A stretch of DNA of 64,000 nt from positions 1 through 64,000 of the forward strand of contig JBAMJV010007761.1 of the NCBI GenBank assembly GCA_037951105.1, read 5' to 3'. Both the position numbers and the translations under genes were made by a program. The DNA comes from Echinarachnius parma. Lineage: Eukaryota > Echinodermata > Echinoidea > Clypeasteroida > Echinarachniidae. Positions 10,741 to 23,139 of the stretch are shown piece by piece (positions within the stretch are counted from its first letter, which is position 1; the number at the start of each line of letters is the position of its first letter). Below the pieces are notes generated by a model. It ran no database searches, was not told the DNA's origin, and worked only from the letters and a program-made list of their open reading frames with translations.

Positions 10741-13380
10741 CACATAATAGGGGAAGCCTCTGTGAATCCAAGCAAAAGGAGGGTTAAAAGGACAATTGGC
10801 ATAGTGATACACACTCACATTTCTTCATGGGTGTTATTAGCAACTTCAATCATACATTATATCAATAACCTTGTACAATTATTCTGAATCATATTATTTA
10901 TTAGTATTTCATCTGAGAAAAACAATGGTTTGTTTGAGTTTTAAAAAATGATAAATTTATGTCATACACTATACAGGGAAACCCCGTTTAGCTCGCTTAT
11001 AACGAGGTACCGTACTGCCCACTGATTTGAACTACAAATTAAAAACATCCTTTTTCATTAAATCATAATTACCTTTATCACATGTAATAGGGAAGACATG
11101 AAAGATATATTATCAAATTTATTTTGATTGAATTTGAAAAAGATAACAGATTGTTGCTATGAGCACTATTCGGTCATTGTTACTTCCCGCAACAAAACTT
11201 ATCTTTGTTGATACAGTGGAACCTCCTAACAAGAGGTACCGGATACAGAAATGATAATTTTACACGTCAAGGATCTTTGTATTTTATTATTTTTAAGCCC
11301 AGACACAAGATACCCGACATAAGGTATTCAATCCAATTGTGCCCGAGGTGCTTGTTATAATAAGGTTTTGTTAATTTTTGCCAAAATGTGTGCGTGAATA
11401 ATTCCATGCTAAAGAGTTGTATTTGAGAAATGAACGGTGTATGCTATATATCAATTTGAAGGCCTTATCGGTAGGGCCTTAACCCCTTGACCACAGGAAC
11501 CAAGTGGGTTGTGTACAAAGTCTATGGGGATTTCATAAACTCGTAGGGAACGGGTTAATTTGGCATCAGCATGGTGAGGGATCTGTGGGCAATCACTGGC
11601 CGAACATCCCTGCCACTTCCCACGGTCGACGTCCACATCTAACATGTCTCATACGCTAGAAGTCCTGCTCCAATATTATGGTGTTTTCGCTCAGCGACGT
11701 ACAGAGCTTTCAACGACGCAGGGAGCGATCTATTGCCCCGTTCACCGCGCTCAAATAACTTTCGTTGACAAGCAGTTTCGCTAATTTGGTGAAGGCGGAC
11801 GTACATTCGTAGACTGCATGACGTCACATCTCGTTGTCACAAGCAACGTATAGACAACGCATGGCTGGCTTGTATTGTTAACACGCCAACTAATTGTCTA
11901 TGTACTACACATGATAGCAATGTGCTGAATGTTTACCTCGCTACAAGCATGTTGATTGGTTGACCATAGAGCTGTATCGTGCCGTCGCATAATAACCGGA
12001 ATAATTCTGACCAAAGTGTGTCGCAGATTTAAACCCAAGAACGGTCGGCCCGCTGTTACTGTAGGAAGTTCTTGATTTTGCACACGAACTGCAGGATTCC
12101 CCGTTTGCAAAAACCTGCTAGCTTAGTTCCTTGCTAATGGACGTTGTGGGTCCGTTTCCCGCAGGGTATGAGCATGGCGACTGAAGGGTCTGCGAGAACT
12201 TGGGTGTTGGCGGCCTGGTTATTTGTTCTGGGTGGTGTGGTATAGTGGGTGTGTAGAATCTTGATGGGTCTTGAAGAAATCTATAGAGAGGGTGAGATTT
12301 GTGAAAAAAGGAATGCAATCAGATAAATAGTAATGTGTAAGTCATGTGCACTTATTGCACAAAATGAACCACAAACATGTATTCATGTAGTAAAAATAGG
12401 ATTTGATTTCTAATCAACATGGACCAAATTTGTTATTTTCCCTTCAGTTTGTTATTCAGCTGTTAGGATCGAAGCTACACTATAATTATTGACTCTAATT
12501 TTATTCCATTGTCAATTTTTCAGTAGCAGTTTTCATCTGTTTTTCAATCGGTATACAGTATACAGTATGCCTAATGCATTTGTCTCTAATAAGCAAAATA
12601 ATAAATCTAAGGTCCACATTCTGAAAATATTGCAGAGATACAAAATAAAATCATGCTAAAATAATTTTCATCATTCTGAAAATGGTGTAAGGGAATGCAA
12701 ATTCTACAATGCATTGTGAATCTTTTCTCATGTCCAGTAATGTCGGCCCTTGTTTATTGAGATTTTCTGTTATATAACATAACAATCAAGCCCATGATAA
12801 GTTTTCAAAATATGCGCTCAATGCACATTCTTTCCTCCTCTGACATTTATCTGTGTTGTTTTCCCATTTTCGAATCCCAGTGAGATCACTTTGTGCAAGT
12901 ATAGCAATTGACACACAATGGTATGCCAAAATAAACTCTCATTGATTTTGCCTGCTAATTTGAAGATGAAATTCTAGTTTCAGAACACAGATCTATCATT
13001 TATCTCTGTCCACAGTCCAAGAAAAAGGTTCTCAATGAATTACCTTAACCATAAGTCAATCGGGGTCACCACCAGCACAAATCGTGTGAGTCGTGTCAGC
13101 ATGCAGATTGCATGTCCATTCTATCGGTACTCGGAAATCCTCTATGTATAATGTCGAAGAGAACAGCCACATCCAATGCTATAAAATGAGGATAAAAATC
13201 AAAAAGTTGCTTAATGATGGCAATTGGTATGGAAAGTCAATTGCCTTATGTAAGACAAAAAGAAAACACTGATCATCCAAGGTTTTTGATTGCCAAGCCT
13301 AATATCTAATCATTAGACTAATGAAAAAAACTTGTCCTGAAGTAAGAGATTTGCAGATTAGCCGGAATTTTCCATGGAGG
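10741..13380. other. Stretch with no supported gene
   Basis: 10972-11345 contains diverged repeat pieces (TACAGGGAAACCCC, TACAGTGGAACCTCC). 11450-12320 is richer in CG and has short open readings on both strands, but no domains. A plus reading from ATG 12168 looks like a leader but ends at a stop without a good donor. Confidence 0.4.
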
Positions 13381-13382
13381 CG

Positions 13383-13427
13383 GAGGGGGGGGGGGGGGGG
13401 GGGGGTGGGGGGTGAGGTGGGTCACAC
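13383..13427 (+). repeat. Poly-G tract
   Basis: Run of G broken by two T and a few A. Confidence 0.95.
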
Positions 13428-13891
13428 AAGGGAGCAGAGCTATGCGGCTTTGTACGGCAACAACATGGGCGGCGGGCCGGTACAGAAAGTTTGACATATT
13501 TGACGTAGTCGTACAACATTTCCGAAGCCGAGAGTATGATTTAGTATTGGTTTAAAATTTTCGACATTTTCGAGGCCGAGACCACGGTTCTTCGTACTTT
13601 ACGAGGTCAAGACCGTGAAATTGGGAGGTGGATCAATCCACCCAATGCACCACCTGACCACCACAATTCACAATGACAATAATTTTTTTATTTTGCAACA
13701 TTTCACTTTTGTCTTTTGAGTTAGACCGAGTACTACACAGACACAGTGCATTCCAGACCATAGACCTAACATTATCAAAAATGAGCATCGATAAAAAAAC
13801 ACAAAAAACGGATTACCCATTCTATATCAAATTTGAGAAGGCCCATCATTTCATAATCGTAAGTCATAACAAAAGAGATATCAACATAACT

Positions 13892-14008
13892 AGATCGGCA
13901 AATCTATTGCTTTCATGGCCTCTTTGACATGATTATCATTGTCATTTTCACAGTGAAAAGACAATAATAATGTCAAAGAGACCATGAAAGCGATAGATTT
14001 GTCGATCT
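13892..14008. mobile_element. Hairpin element
   Basis: AGATCGGCAAATCTATTGCT / AGCGATAGATTTGTCGATCT, with GTCAAAGAG arms around a short AT-rich loop. Confidence 0.75.
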
Positions 14009-14065
14009 ACACTCAAACTTGAATTGCTGATTCTGTAATTGGGCTCTTGACTTGGGAGGACGTAC

Positions 14066-14137
14066 CTTAGACGGGGCTTCGATCGGCGCTGAGCTGTCCC
14101 GGCCGTGCATGACCGTGCGTGTCGTCTCTTCGATCAC
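14066..14137 (-). CDS. Possible coding exon of an unknown gene
   Basis: The minus strand has a strong donor CTAAG/GTACGT, preceded by an open phase-0 reading VIEETTRTVMHGRDSSAPIE then APSK. Composition is CG-rich compared with the surroundings. The acceptor (AAGCTGCAG) is poor; the frame stays open further upstream, to about 14160. The opposite strand is also open here. No family was recognised. Confidence 0.3.
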
Positions 14138-14509
14138 CTGCAGCTTCTCAGACTCACCTCTGCATGCATCTCAATTATCAACCAAATTGTTGTTTTTTCT
14201 TCTTGATGAACCTCTAGATCTCCTCCCAGGCCGCATTCTCATTCGCATTTTATTTGTAGATTCTCAAACGGTTTCTTCAACAAATTTGCTAGTGGTATTT
14301 AGTACACAATGCAAATATGCACAGTACTTCGCTCACTACTACATCTGTAGCTGTACGCGTATCGTACACGTATTACGTACGTACCGGCTCTCTACGAACG
14401 TACGTCTATGACTAGCTGTATGCAATATAGCCGGGCGGGGATCGGACACAATATAGCAGGCACGACAAGGTCAAAGGTCACCTAAGACGTTGATTAACGC
14501 TTTAGAAAT

Positions 14510-14692
14510 AAAAGATTTAAATGATAATTATCTTCATACTAAAGGGACATTTGAAAAAATCGAACCCTATTTTATTCCTCTCTTACCATAAGCTAAACAA
14601 CACGGTAGAAGAGAAACGAGTAAGCTCCAAGTCATTTTCGTGGATTTGGACACTTTACATGATTCACTTTAATAATGACATCTTCTATTATC
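14510..14692. repeat. Repeat shared with 45737-45900 (inverted)
   Basis: GATAATTATCTTCATACTAA, TTACCATAAGCTAAACAACA and the end GATTCACTTTA are shared in inverted order. Confidence 0.7.
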
Positions 14693-14699
14693 TACAATA

Positions 14700-15869
14700 A
14701 TCATTATCGTGACCAAAACGTTTTGACCTGACTTGCTAAATTACGTCTATAAATAGAATTATTATGTTAGGCAAAATGGTTCTTATAATATAGGCCTACC
14801 GTATGTGGAATATCTCTAATTAATTGAGCATTCGAGGCAAAACAGAAGAACCTATTCATTTCTTTATAACACAATCAACTCTAAAAGATATGAGCATTCT
14901 ATCTGATCTTGGCCATATAATGTGTGTGTTGTGTGCATAGCAGTAGTTTTTAACGTGCATTTAACCGGTTGCTTCCGAAAATAAACGCATCTATCGACCC
15001 CGAAAACGAGATTCTTTTCACTTAAATACGAGCCAAGGCCTCCACACAAAAGACCAGCGGCCGTGTGTGCGTGCAGAGAAATCGATTTTTTCGGTTGTGG
15101 TGGTGCACGCACAAAAGGCCGGTAACCTTGTATAGAAATGTATTCTATACCACAGTGAAGATCCGGTTAGGCAGCTGTATACAGCTCTGTGCATACAGAA
15201 TCACGTACAATCTCTATTGGCATGGCGCGCACGCACGGAATATTTCGCTGCCACTATTATTGTACGCGTAATGGGAATACTGCCTGTCCAAGCGAAACGC
15301 AATTTCTCTAAATTTTGGCTGTTACATCGTACATTCACCACTGTACGAAATTATTTCAACTTTGTAAGTAACATTACATACTTTATACAGTTACCAATTG
15401 CTGTAAAACTCATGATACGTCACAAGTCTGAGATATTTCGATAGCTTATTTTATTAGCTTTCAAGTGATATAACAAATTCAGTATGTCTGCATTCAGAAT
15501 ATAGCTTTTTAGACGATTAAATAGTGTCATGAGTGTGGTATTTTCGGAACCGAGTATAGTCGGTTCCCGGGTGTGAGTGTGTGACACGGGGCCCGTATTA
15601 ACTCGGTTCCAGGAAGAAACGGTTTAATAGGAATGTTTTTAATTTTGTAGATTGTATAATTTGCATCAAAGATGTCATTTTGTTTCTACACTCTGAATAA
15701 AAGGGTGCTTATTGATTTTGCTTTATTTGTTCCTACTTTATTGTGTCAGCTCTCCTATATACTTCGCCATGTTTTTAATACTGCACTGCATGATTGGTAT
15801 ATGTTTTTTTTTATGTATTTGTTATTGTATGATTCAAATAAATAAAAAATAATTGAACTAAACCGAACT
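14700..15869. other. No supported gene
   Basis: Short overlapping open readings at 14864-15444 on both strands show no domain, leader or splice pattern. 15200-15240 is CG-rich. Confidence 0.4.
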
Positions 15870-16418
15870 TAAAGGATAGATGAGTTTTGGTATAGAGGGC
15901 GCTACACAAAATAATATTTTTGTGAGATTATGAAAAACTGATTGTCAAATTTGAAAGAGCATACAATTTTAATGACAGAATAAACCTTATTTGATCAAAA
16001 TCGGTTAAGAAATGGCTGAAATATCCATAAACATAACCGTTTGTCATAATTGTGGGGCCCCACAATTATTCGATAATTTTGAACCAGCCGTTAAAAAAGT
16101 CTTTAAATGTTTCCTCTTTTTAAAAATTTACAAAAGAGGTTTTTAAATAGTTGTTGATTATCTCTCTAATCACTATCTAATCACTATTTCAACAAAACAT
16201 CACATGCACAATATTTTCTTTAAAATGGTTTAAACAAATGCGTTTTTAAAGCGCCCTCTTTAGTTTAAACGGCTCTTTTTACTTTTGTAATTTATCATTC
16301 CTTAGCATGGTGGAGTTATAACTATTAGTTTGTAATATAATTGTGCAGGTTTTTGGTTACTAAAATTCGGTTTGACCAAAACTGTACTCTCTTTACCAAA
16401 ACTCAACTATCCCTTTAA
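15870..16418. mobile_element. MITE family K, copy 3 (near full length)
   Basis: AAAGGATAGATGAGTTTTGG at one end, AAAACTCAACTATCCCTTTA at the other, and the central palindrome GTGGGGCCCCACAAT. Confidence 0.85.
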
Positions 16419-16839
16419 CTTAACTGAATTTGTTTATAAATCATTTAAGTGATCTAGCAAAGGATTAAGGAATAAGTGTCATATTTTTAAAATCAATATT
16501 GAAGGTGAAGGAGTTTGGTAATTCCTGTTAAGTAAGGCCAACCATAGTAAATAACTTTATAATCATACTTTAACTACGTACATAAATAAAAGGTATATGA
16601 AAAAATTATGAAAACAAGATTGGTGATTGATAGATTGTTTTTCATTCTGAAGCCATATACCATGTATAACATCTTTATTTTTAAGTGATTATTATCCATG
16701 TTGACAGTACCATGGTAAAGTTGCTCTTTTTGTCGGTTGTTTATTTTAGTAAGTAGGTACATTTTTTTCTGGTGGGACAGGGAAGGGAAACAATCGTTCG
16801 AATGGTGATAGCATGCATCCTATGGGGTTCACTAAGGGG

Positions 16840-16862
16840 GTGTTGCCCCCCCCCCCCCCCCC
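16840..16862 (+). repeat. Poly-C tract
   Basis: Run of C at the edge of a GGGGGTGTTGCC sequence. Confidence 0.9.
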
Positions 16863-17204
16863 ATCTGTAGAGAAATCTTAAATGATTCCACCTTTTTCGA
16901 GGAGCATGTAAGACACAATTCTAATCAATAATGACAAAAGTTGTATGCAACTCCCATCTATCATATACACGAATAATTTGAATGTTGAAAGTAAAAGGCA
17001 ATATTGGTGGAAATTTTATATTTGGTGGAAGGATTTAAATCACGATGCTGACGTATGTAACAATTTACAAGGGCTAAAGCAATGCGGTATCTGTGATTGT
17101 ATACGTCCACTGAAGGATGTTTGAAAATCATATATGTTAAATGAATGTCGTATGGCCGATTAATAAGCAAACATGAAATGTGACGTTAACCTACTTATAG
17201 CCAT

Positions 17205-17350
17205 TAGTTTGTACAAAGTTGAAATCATCCCCGGATTTGTTTATATTAAAATTATAATATCCCAATAACAAAGAGACAATCCATTTGAAGATGGTTTTAT
17301 ACTTCTATTAGTAAGGGGGAAACAACCAGGCATGAAAGAACCACTAGAGA
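17205..17350 (+). repeat. Repeat shared with 52065-52205
   Basis: Both copies contain AATAACAAAGA, then TATACTTC(T/C)ATTAGTAA and CCAGG(C/T)ATGAAAG in the same order. The first lies just upstream of the LINE fragment and may be part of it. Confidence 0.5.
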
Positions 17351-17419
17351 TAGAAGTGAATTCTAACAATTCAGACAAAGTTTACACTAATACTTCCGTA
17401 CATAGATTATTGTTGCACT

Positions 17420-17839
17420 GTGTGGGGTTCTCTAACAAAAAGAGACATGTTGAGGATACAAAGATGCCAAAACAAATACGCTCGAATGATTTTGAAAGCT
17501 GACTATAATACTCCATCATTGGGACTCCTTCACTCACTGAAATGGCAGCCCGTTGAACAAAGAATACATTTTCATTATTATGTTATGGTGTATAAGTTAT
17601 TGCACAACCTTGCCCCACAATACCTTTGTAATTTAGTATATAGGCGTAATGCAGCATATTGTACTCGTTATACCATTTCTAGCCAATTATACTTGCCAAA
17701 ACCTAGAACTGAATATAGAAAACGCTCCTTCTCGTATGTTGCAAGTAAACTTTATAACGCACTACCTATGTATGTCCAAATATCTCCCACATTAAGCATA
17801 TTTAAAAAACGCCTTCGGCAACACCAGTCCATTATATGA
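17420..17839 (+). pseudogene. Non-LTR retrotransposon reverse transcriptase, C-terminal fragment
   Basis: The 139-codon reading begins WGSLTKRDMLRIQRCQNKYAR. It matches the region after the RT domain of CR1/Jockey-type elements, where a Trp-Gly is followed by KIQxxQxRxAR. Later parts (HSLKWQPVEQRIHFHYYVMV, then TEYRKRSFSYVASKLYNALP) are typical of their C-terminal ends. It is 5'-truncated. The 3' side runs to about 18210 and ends with an ATC-rich tail (TTATCATCATCAT), as seen in such LINEs. Confidence 0.75.
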
Positions 17840-18434
17840 TATCGCAATAACTATCGCAATTTGATTTTTTATACACTTAAGTTGAAATTTTTATTCTGTC
17901 ATACCTCCGATGTAACTTTGTTTAAATTGCCAAGTTTTTAAAATGATTTTTTATTATATTTATGTATTTATGTTTTGTATGTATGTATATCTTTATGCTG
18001 TGTTTTTCAATGTAAACGTTGTAATTTCTATCTGAAACAGGGCCCTCTTGTAAAGCAGGCCTTTGCGGCACTGAATGGGGCTACCCTGTGTTTTTTAAAG
18101 AAGACTGAAATAAATAGTAGATCCCTTGAATGTGGTTATCACTATTCATCGTGTTAGATGTTCACCCCTGAGTACTTCGTAATCCCCGTATATAAATTAT
18201 CATCATCATATACATGTTTGTTTACATGACATGTTCGAAATGGGTAGGCAACATGAAACCAACTAAATACTTTTTTTATAATACAAGTTATAATCATGCT
18301 GACGTAATAGACAAGAGATGGCGCTAAACTTGAGAACTCGTCAGTGATACTTTGGGTATAATCAAATGATATTCTATTTTTTGATACAGTCTTCTTGACT
18401 ATTGACCAAAACCACTAACTGTCCTCACCTTAAA

Positions 18435-18800
18435 GGGACTTAGAAACATTGTCCAAATCCTCAAAATCCAATTGGAAATGTTAGCGGTTCCCTTTTACCT
18501 TGTTGTATTCGTATTAGCAACGAAAGCATGGGACAGGTTTCGGTTTTTCACATTTCCATTTCGTTCAAAAGATATTTACGATTGAAGTGTTCGGATATGA
18601 AATTATCTACGAGACTTTTTCAGCCGTGCACAAAGTAAGTGCAATGAATAATTGGATGTCACTTTTGCTCATTTCTCGGGCAAATAAAATCCAATTAACT
18701 TGACATTTTCACACATTACTTTCTGGGCATATCAGATCACACCAATACACATGTTATTAACCACGCATCACTTTTTGCACTTGTCAACAAATTTACTAAC
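18435..18800. repeat. Repeat X, longest copy
   Basis: Contains CAAAGTAAGTGCAATGA, CACATTACTT and TTTTGCACTTGTCAA. Inverted in 45130-45484 and partly present at 51105-51265. Confidence 0.75.
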
Positions 18801-18984
18801 AACTGTTTGCACTGGCCGGTATTTTACTAAATGCTAGACTAAAAAGACAGATATTACCAGTAACGAGCTAAACTATTTTACAACTGTGAATTTTGACTAA
18901 CTCATTGATTGTTGTCAAGTTGTCTAGAGATATTCTTATTGTTTCTCCCCAGATTGACATTCAAGTGAAACGGTTAAACTAGTT

Positions 18985-21130
18985 ACCCGTAATATTATGT
19001 CCTTTTAATCCTCGTATCAAAATGACATGATATTAATGGTGACATTTTAAACCACTTCCCTGGAATGTCAGGCATCTATTTCTATGGATGCGTGATCAGA
19101 TGAGGAGAAACAATCAGAGGTAGTAAGTGGATGACAACCATCAATGGGCCAGTCACATTCCACTGGTGTGAAATGGTTTATCTGATTACTGGTAATTATG
19201 TCATTTTTATGTTAAGCTTAAATTGATAAATTCAGTAGAATACGGGCTACTCAGTTTGACCTTTCTCAAACTTAGGTTAATATAAGGAAGCACACACAGT
19301 CACATATACATTCACACACACATAATCATGATAATAGCCTAGACAAATACAATATAATTTAACACCCATCACAAAACACACCTCAAACAAAATATTAAAA
19401 AACGCGGACGTTCAAGACTATTGATTCTAAAATCTTATTTATTGTATTGCCTGTTTAGAAGCTGAAAGTGCCAGCAAAGCCGGAAATCATGATAAATAAA
19501 TCCATGAATACTAGAAGATCACAAGTATTAACAATGCACTATCGTGTTATCCATTTACGCAAGCGCTTATTGGTCTTCTTTTAGGTATTTTAGAAGGACA
19601 TTATGATCTTTTGTTACATTTTACATAATCATTAATTTAAAATTTCATTCAGACACAAGGAATATAATCACAAATAATCATTCAACTAATCCGTCTATCA
19701 CAACATTCTAATATTCTAATATTGGATAACAATCGATCACATTTTCTAGCTACTCATTTTAAATTGATTAGAAGATAATGATGTAAATTAGGTTTCATTA
19801 AAAGACAGTTACACATTCAATGGCCTTTTATATCAATACTATCATAACCAACGAATCACGTTACTCCTATATGCATGGTCACATCACTAATACTATAAAT
19901 GTTTCATTCGTGTTATTGATTCATAATTGCTTTTCTTTAAAAATGCATTATTTAAAAAAAAGATATATCAAACCAATTTGATGATGTTCAAATAGTGACA
20001 ACTGACGTTAACTACAGTACGTAGAGGACCACTTTGATTAGATAACATAGTTATTGTAAAGCCGGACATTAATTGCGTCAATACTTATCCGGCTCATCAT
20101 GGAAGGACATTGCAATCTCTGGTTACATAATTTACATAGTTATTTCATCCACACACAAATTTTCATTCCACAAATCCATCTATCACAACATCCTAACAAA
20201 TATTGGATAACAATCACTACAATTTCTGGCTTCGTTACATAATGGTATTTCATAATATCATTTTAAATTGAAAAGTATTTCTTAGCAGGTTACATTAAAA
20301 TACATTAAAACACATTTAATAGCCTTGCTATCATTGTCACACATATTAACAGATCACGTTACTGCTAAATGCATGTTAATACAATAATAGTATATTTGTG
20401 TTTAAATCCTGTTATTGATTTATAATGTCTTGCATTTAACATGCATTAATAAATGAATGAATTATCAAAACAAATTTGATTCTTTTCAACTAGTGACAAC
20501 TGACAATCCGTGCGTTAACTATGTTAACTCATGTACGTTGAAGAACGCTTTCATCAGATCATGATTCAAGGGTTTACACAATTGTTATACAATTAGTTCC
20601 AAATTCGAAAGTTCATTGCGTCAATGCTCATCTGGCTCATTGCGAAATCAAATGACATTTCTGCATGACAAACGTTGTTGCTTGATCCCCCCAAATAATA
20701 TAATTAAAATTAGTTGATCCCATGAAATGGCAAATTTCTAGTTATCATGGGTGGTATTCTAATAAATTTATCAACTTAGGCTGGACTAAATTGACATAAA
20801 TTACCACTAACCAGTAAAAACCATTCCACCTCAGTGGAATTTTACTAGCACATTTATTGTTGTCATGTACCACAAGAGTTAAACCCTATTGTTTCCCCTC
20901 AGACTAACATTACAATGAAATTGTTTAACAAGTCACCAGTAATATTATGTCCTCTACTAAAAGGACAGTAGAATACTGGAGACATCTTAAACCATGTCAT
21001 TGGAATGTCAATAATCCCATTGTATGGATGTCTAAAGACAAGAAAAAATCACAAGTGGTGCATGACAACCATCGGTGTGATTGTTAAATTCAACTTGTGT
21101 GAACTAGTTTAACTGGTTACTGATAATTTC
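18985..21130 (+). repeat. Old diverged segmental duplication
   Basis: 18985-19140 matches 20925-21075 (GTAATATTATGTCCT, TGGAATGTCA, GGATG, ATGACAACCATC). 19575-19750 matches 20100-20225 (GAAGGACATT, ATCTATCACAACAT, TATTGGATAACAATC). Order differs between the copies, so rearrangement followed. Confidence 0.6.
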
Positions 21131-21692
21131 TGTATTGATTCGTCTACCCTAAGTTGACGAATTTAGTAGAATGCCGCCAGTGTGCTTAGCGCTCTAAAAC
21201 ACCCCTTTTTAATATAAAAAAATACAAGCCCAAAGAAATTTAATTTGCACTAATTACGCTACTGTTCGTGTCACCCTTGCTCATTCTCTGTCTGTCGTCT
21301 GTCTGTAATCTTTAACAATTTATTTCTTCGGGTCGTAATTCTTGCGGTAATGTTGGACTCTGCGGGTGGACATGATACAATAATGACAATTAGAGTGATC
21401 CATTGCACTTTGTCAAATTCAAGCAAATTCACTTGAAACTTTCACATTTACTTGTACGTTGTTGTCGGTTGTTTGGTTCATAGGGACGAAATAATTAAAT
21501 GAGTTTTGATTTGGCAACCCATATTTAAGGAGATATTCATGATCGAATGCTTTTCAATTGCATGATAATCAATCGGCAGTAGGTTACATCAATTTTGACT
21601 TGTTTCACTATAGGTACTTGTTTCACATCTTATATGAAATTATCAAACATCATCAGAGAATCTTACAATACATTCCCTTTAAACATCCGTAA

Positions 21693-21936
21693 AGCCTTGT
21701 CACATATCAGCGGATAGCGTTAATGAACGCCCGACGGAGAGCAAAATTTTCAATCCGTTCGTATGCGTTTCTTGTTCTTGTCTTGTTCGGCGAATGCGTT
21801 CGATGTTCGTTGTTTTATCCGGCGGAAAGTTTTGTGCATGCGGCAATGGAGACAACTTTCACCACCGGATAATTCGATTTCGCAAATGTTCTATCTGTTG
21901 GGCATCCGTTTACGCTTATCCGGGATATGTAACAAC
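21693..21936. mobile_element. TIR element
   Basis: Imperfect inverted ends TTGTCACATATCAGCGGATA / TATCCGGGATATGTAACAA, with CG-rich content. The reading at 21763-21948 lies within it. Confidence 0.55.
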
Positions 21937-22262
21937 ACCATACACTAATGATATATAGTTGTTTTATTAAAACGGTTTACATTCGTTTGAAACCCTGTAA
22001 ATTCTACTTTTTTTACACTAGTTTAAATGAGTATTGAGCCTTGATTAGTATTTAGTATGTCCCCAGTACACCTGGACCGGCCAAGGTATAAAGGAAATAT
22101 ATAAGTACAACATGATAAAAAGAGTGTGCCTCCAATAGGTGCCGCATGCTCAGTGGCCTAGTGTCAGGAGGGCACACCTATGTATTGCTTTATTTAGTCA
22201 CATATTTTCCTCTTAAGTTTGTTTTTATTTTTTTGTCAAATCATTGGGGGACAAGTGACTCC

Positions 22263-22320
22263 GCCACCCCCCCCCCCCACCCCCCCCCCATCCCTAGGTA
22301 CGCCACTGGCGCATAGGTAT
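22263..22320 (+). repeat. Poly-C tract with TACGCCACTGG end
   Basis: C-runs followed by GGTACGCCACTGG, the recurring terminus of a C-tract repeat family also seen at 30040 and 48535. Confidence 0.7.
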
Positions 22321-22739
22321 CTCAAATTGCCCAATCAATCAGAACATGCCTGAATAAATTATAGGACAAGAAACGTGTGATCGAGTTACAATACCTGAAA
22401 CCCAACCGCCAGACATATAAACCAATAATATCCATGATTGACTTTATCACATTTAACGCTTTTTAACTGTTTTTATAATATATTATGACAATATACATTT
22501 ATATAGCGCATATTTCAAAGAGCCTCTAAGCGCTTAAACAATTATCTAATTATTATTACCCAATGATTACACAATGATATTGCGTACTTTCTTAACTCCC
22601 TGGGGAGCATACTAGCCGAGCTGCCACTGATGATGGCGCTAAGGCTAATTAACACCCGACTATGGTACTCATTTATACACCCGGGTAGAGAGCAGCAATT
22701 GTGGATTAGTTGTCTTGCTGAAGGACAAACGCAGTGGGC

Positions 22740-22812
22740 CTATAGAGTTCTAACTTGGGATCTAACGATCGGAAAGCGCGCGCTCTACCAATCTTGCCAC
22801 ACCACGTCCACG
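22740..22812 (-). repeat. tRNA-derived SINE head or tRNA pseudogene
   Basis: The minus strand reads ATTGGTAGAGCGCGCGCTTT, an A-box-like motif, then AAGTTAGAACTC, a degraded B box (GGTTCGAATCC). It does not fold as an intact tRNA. Confidence 0.45.
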
Positions 22813-23121
22813 TTTTATTATGATCGTACCATTTTCAAAGAAATGTTATCAATTATAAATTTAGACTTATTTATTAATTATTTACGTCATAATATACGGA
22901 ATTGTCTGTCATTATTTTTACCCTTATAAATTAACTGTAAAATTATTAGTTACTTATAAACGTGTTCAATATACTTTATTATAATTTTTTTACTATTGCA
23001 TAATAATGATAATAAAATTCCATTTTCATTATCCATTTTTCATTATACTTATGATTATTATTATAAACTATATCAAAAGTTATAACTGAAGACAAACATA
23101 ACTGGAATAATTAAAACTTAC

Positions 23122-23139
23122 GTTTGGATCATCGCTCAT
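23122..23139 (-). CDS. Microexon 8 (MSDDPN)
   Basis: Acceptor TTCGTATTTATTTCAG; donor CCAAAC/GTAAGTTTT; 18 nt, phase 0. No further exon toward lower coordinates was convincing. Confidence 0.7.

Noticed and set aside
12118..12318. Plus-strand leader-like reading from ATG 12168 (TWVLAAWLFVLGGVV) and overlapping minus readings at 11450-12320
   Set aside because: The leader-like reading stops after about 25 codons without a good donor, and the minus readings have no domains or consistent splice sites.
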